From the NCBI GenBank assembly GCA_947034895.1, contig OX344763.1, forward strand, positions 39,493,025 to 39,557,024: DNA of 64,000 nucleotides, in the 5' to 3' direction. This DNA comes from Rhytidiadelphus loreus (taxonomy: Eukaryota; Streptophyta; Bryopsida; Hypnales; Hylocomiaceae). This document shows positions 62,581 to 64,000 of the stretch, piece after piece; position 1 is the stretch's first letter; each line of letters starts with the position of its first letter. The notes beneath the pieces are model-generated. The model was not told the DNA's origin. It saw nothing but the letters and a program-made list of their open reading frames with translations, and ran no database searches. Position numbers and translations under genes: made by a program.

Positions 62581-63015
62581 ACAAAGCCTAAAGGGTCAAA
62601 ATCAAACGAAAGACTAATTAGATGGACAGTGTGTGAGAATCTAAAAGTTGGATTAGTTTAAACTCATATAGATACACCCACGTGCAGACAGGTAAGATGC
62701 CAATCTTTTTGCCAATGGCAGTGTAGTACAATTAATGTTCCTTTGTTGTGGCCTCGTATTGAGGCTGCATTGAAGATCACTAGTAAAAATCCACACTAAA
62801 AAACCCATTTCATATGATGGTTTTATGTGAAATCTAGGTTGAAACTAACACAACTATGTTTAAAATAATTTTGAAATAATACAATTGTGTTTTAAATAAA
62901 ATAGATTTAACACTAGAAGATCATTTAGAATGGGTTTTTTCAATATGGATGTATGCTAGTGGGTGCTCTAACTTATCTTCAACTAAACAAAATCTTGTAG
63001 TAACTCAAAACCCCG
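62581..63015. other. Intergenic spacer
   Basis: Nothing recognised. Confidence 0.4.
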
Positions 63016-63590
63016 GGGAGGACACTCCCTATGTTTTAGCAACCTATGTGTGGCGGAAAAAGTAAAACAAGTAATACACCTTAAAATTTAATTTCTTTTT
63101 CAAAAAAAAAATTATGGATAGATTTTACTACTTTAGAAGTTTATGTTTTGAATTATTGGTATTTTTTTGTGCTAATAGTAATTAGTTATAAATTTTTGAA
63201 GAAAAAAGATACACTATAAAGCTGAAAATAACTTTCACACCTCTATATTATATAAGAAAAAAAATTTGAAAAATGAAAAAAAAATTATATAGAATAGCTT
63301 TCTATTGAAAGTTTATTTTGGTTGAATATTGATGCAATAGTCATCTTCATGTGAGCTCTATAAATATTTTAGTTGGAGAACATGCCATTTTAGTTCATTT
63401 TTCAACCCTTTCTAGACAATATATCTTATGTTATTTGGAATTGAATTTTTTGTCAATAGAAACCTTTAGTCATTGTTAAACAAAGCTCAAAATTTTAGAA
63501 TGAAATTATAGTTTATTCAAGGTGAATTACATGTATTACTTTTTCCACCGCCACACGTGGGTACCCCAAATGTAGTGAGAGTGTCCTCCC
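63016..63590 (+). mobile_element. MITE family A, copy 2 (575 bp, long intact ends)
   Basis: The left end GGGAGGACACTCCC and the complement of the right end, GGGAGGACACTCTC, open terminal inverted repeats of roughly 60 bp that include GTGTGGCGG and AAAAAGTAA. The body matches copy 1 closely. CTA follows the right end as in copy 1, but the left flank reads CCG, so the duplication is not preserved on that side. Confidence 0.75.
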
Positions 63591-64000
63591 CTAGTATGTA
63601 TGTGGCGTCATGTAATCGGTTAGTGCTCACCAATGACAATCAATCTCATGTCTTCTATATAACCAACATGCTTCCCAAGTACAATATCAATAATCAATTT
63701 CAATGTTTAATTGTGGTAGCTATTGGAAGAGGGTCTTGAACCTATGTTATAAACACCTTTCGATGGTTATAGAATATCTATGTTATTAGCACCTATATTG
63801 TAAGTGCCCATGTTATTAGATATCTATGTTATAAGCACATACTTTCAATGGTTGTAGGCTAGCTATTGGAATCCATCCATCGGCTCAAGGCTTGTAGGCT
63901 CACATGCTATAGTAGAGTTGTTTGGAATTCATCCATCCATCGGAATCCATTCATCCATCCATCCATGCATCCTTCTATCGAAGATGAAGTTTATGCTACC
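63591..64000. repeat. Short-phrase repeats and (CATC)n at the window edge
   Basis: From about 63739 to 63860 the phrase CCTATGTTATAA(A/G)CAC and relatives recur, resembling 29560-29690 beside the other family A copy. From 63928 to 63972 CATC tetranucleotides alternate with GGAATCCAT. The 60-codon frame at 63557-63739 is not supported. Confidence 0.5.

Noticed and set aside
1..64000. tRNA, rRNA, snRNA or conserved plant microRNA genes
   Set aside because: I looked for B-box-like GGTTCGA motifs, snRNA upstream elements and common mature microRNA sequences on both strands and saw none.

Overview
This window reads as nuclear DNA from a plant, most likely a land plant. It is AT-rich, holds a short run of Arabidopsis-type telomere repeat (AAACCCT) on the + strand, and carries miniature inverted-repeat elements with the GAGCATC-type ends and TAA/TTA flanks of plant Tourist/Harbinger MITEs. 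Intron-style splice signals occur near the left edge. Nothing looks bacterial, organellar or viral. I could not name the species, and I recognised no complete protein-coding gene, tRNA, rRNA or known microRNA.

Layout. Positions 1-3650 are less AT-rich and look genic: several acceptor-exon-donor blocks on the + strand, some with compatible reading phases, but no protein I can name. From 3776 to about 14550 lies a repeat complex: two inverted arms (3893-5040 and 8690-10187, the right one enlarged by a 111-bp tandem array), three direct copies of a 1.3-1.8 kb repeat (here 'D'), and one copy of a second degenerate repeat ('F4'). From 15.6 to 19.4 kb is a GC-richer block without a recognisable gene. 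From 19.5 kb onward the sequence is dominated by old repeats.

The most coherent pattern is a family of about eleven elements, mostly 0.6-1.0 kb, with ends close to TTAACCCCTAAAGGACC and its complement, in both orientations. Several are bounded by TTAA at both ends, and no transposase is visible. That combination (TTAA target, ends beginning CCC) resembles non-autonomous piggyBac-type elements, though no homology search could be run. Other elements are a 575-580 bp MITE present twice, two Tourist-like MITEs with 3-bp duplications, several small foldbacks, and three F4 copies with internal satellites (79-bp units and a degenerate unit of about 30 bp).

The most interesting single locus is an almost symmetrical 470-bp palindrome at 30971-31440. 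Its outer 102 bp are identical in both arms and carry an open, protein-like reading frame. It could form a long hairpin RNA, the arrangement proposed for young inverted-duplication small-RNA loci in plants. There is no operon-like or multi-gene system here; interactions between elements are nesting and inversion of repeats.
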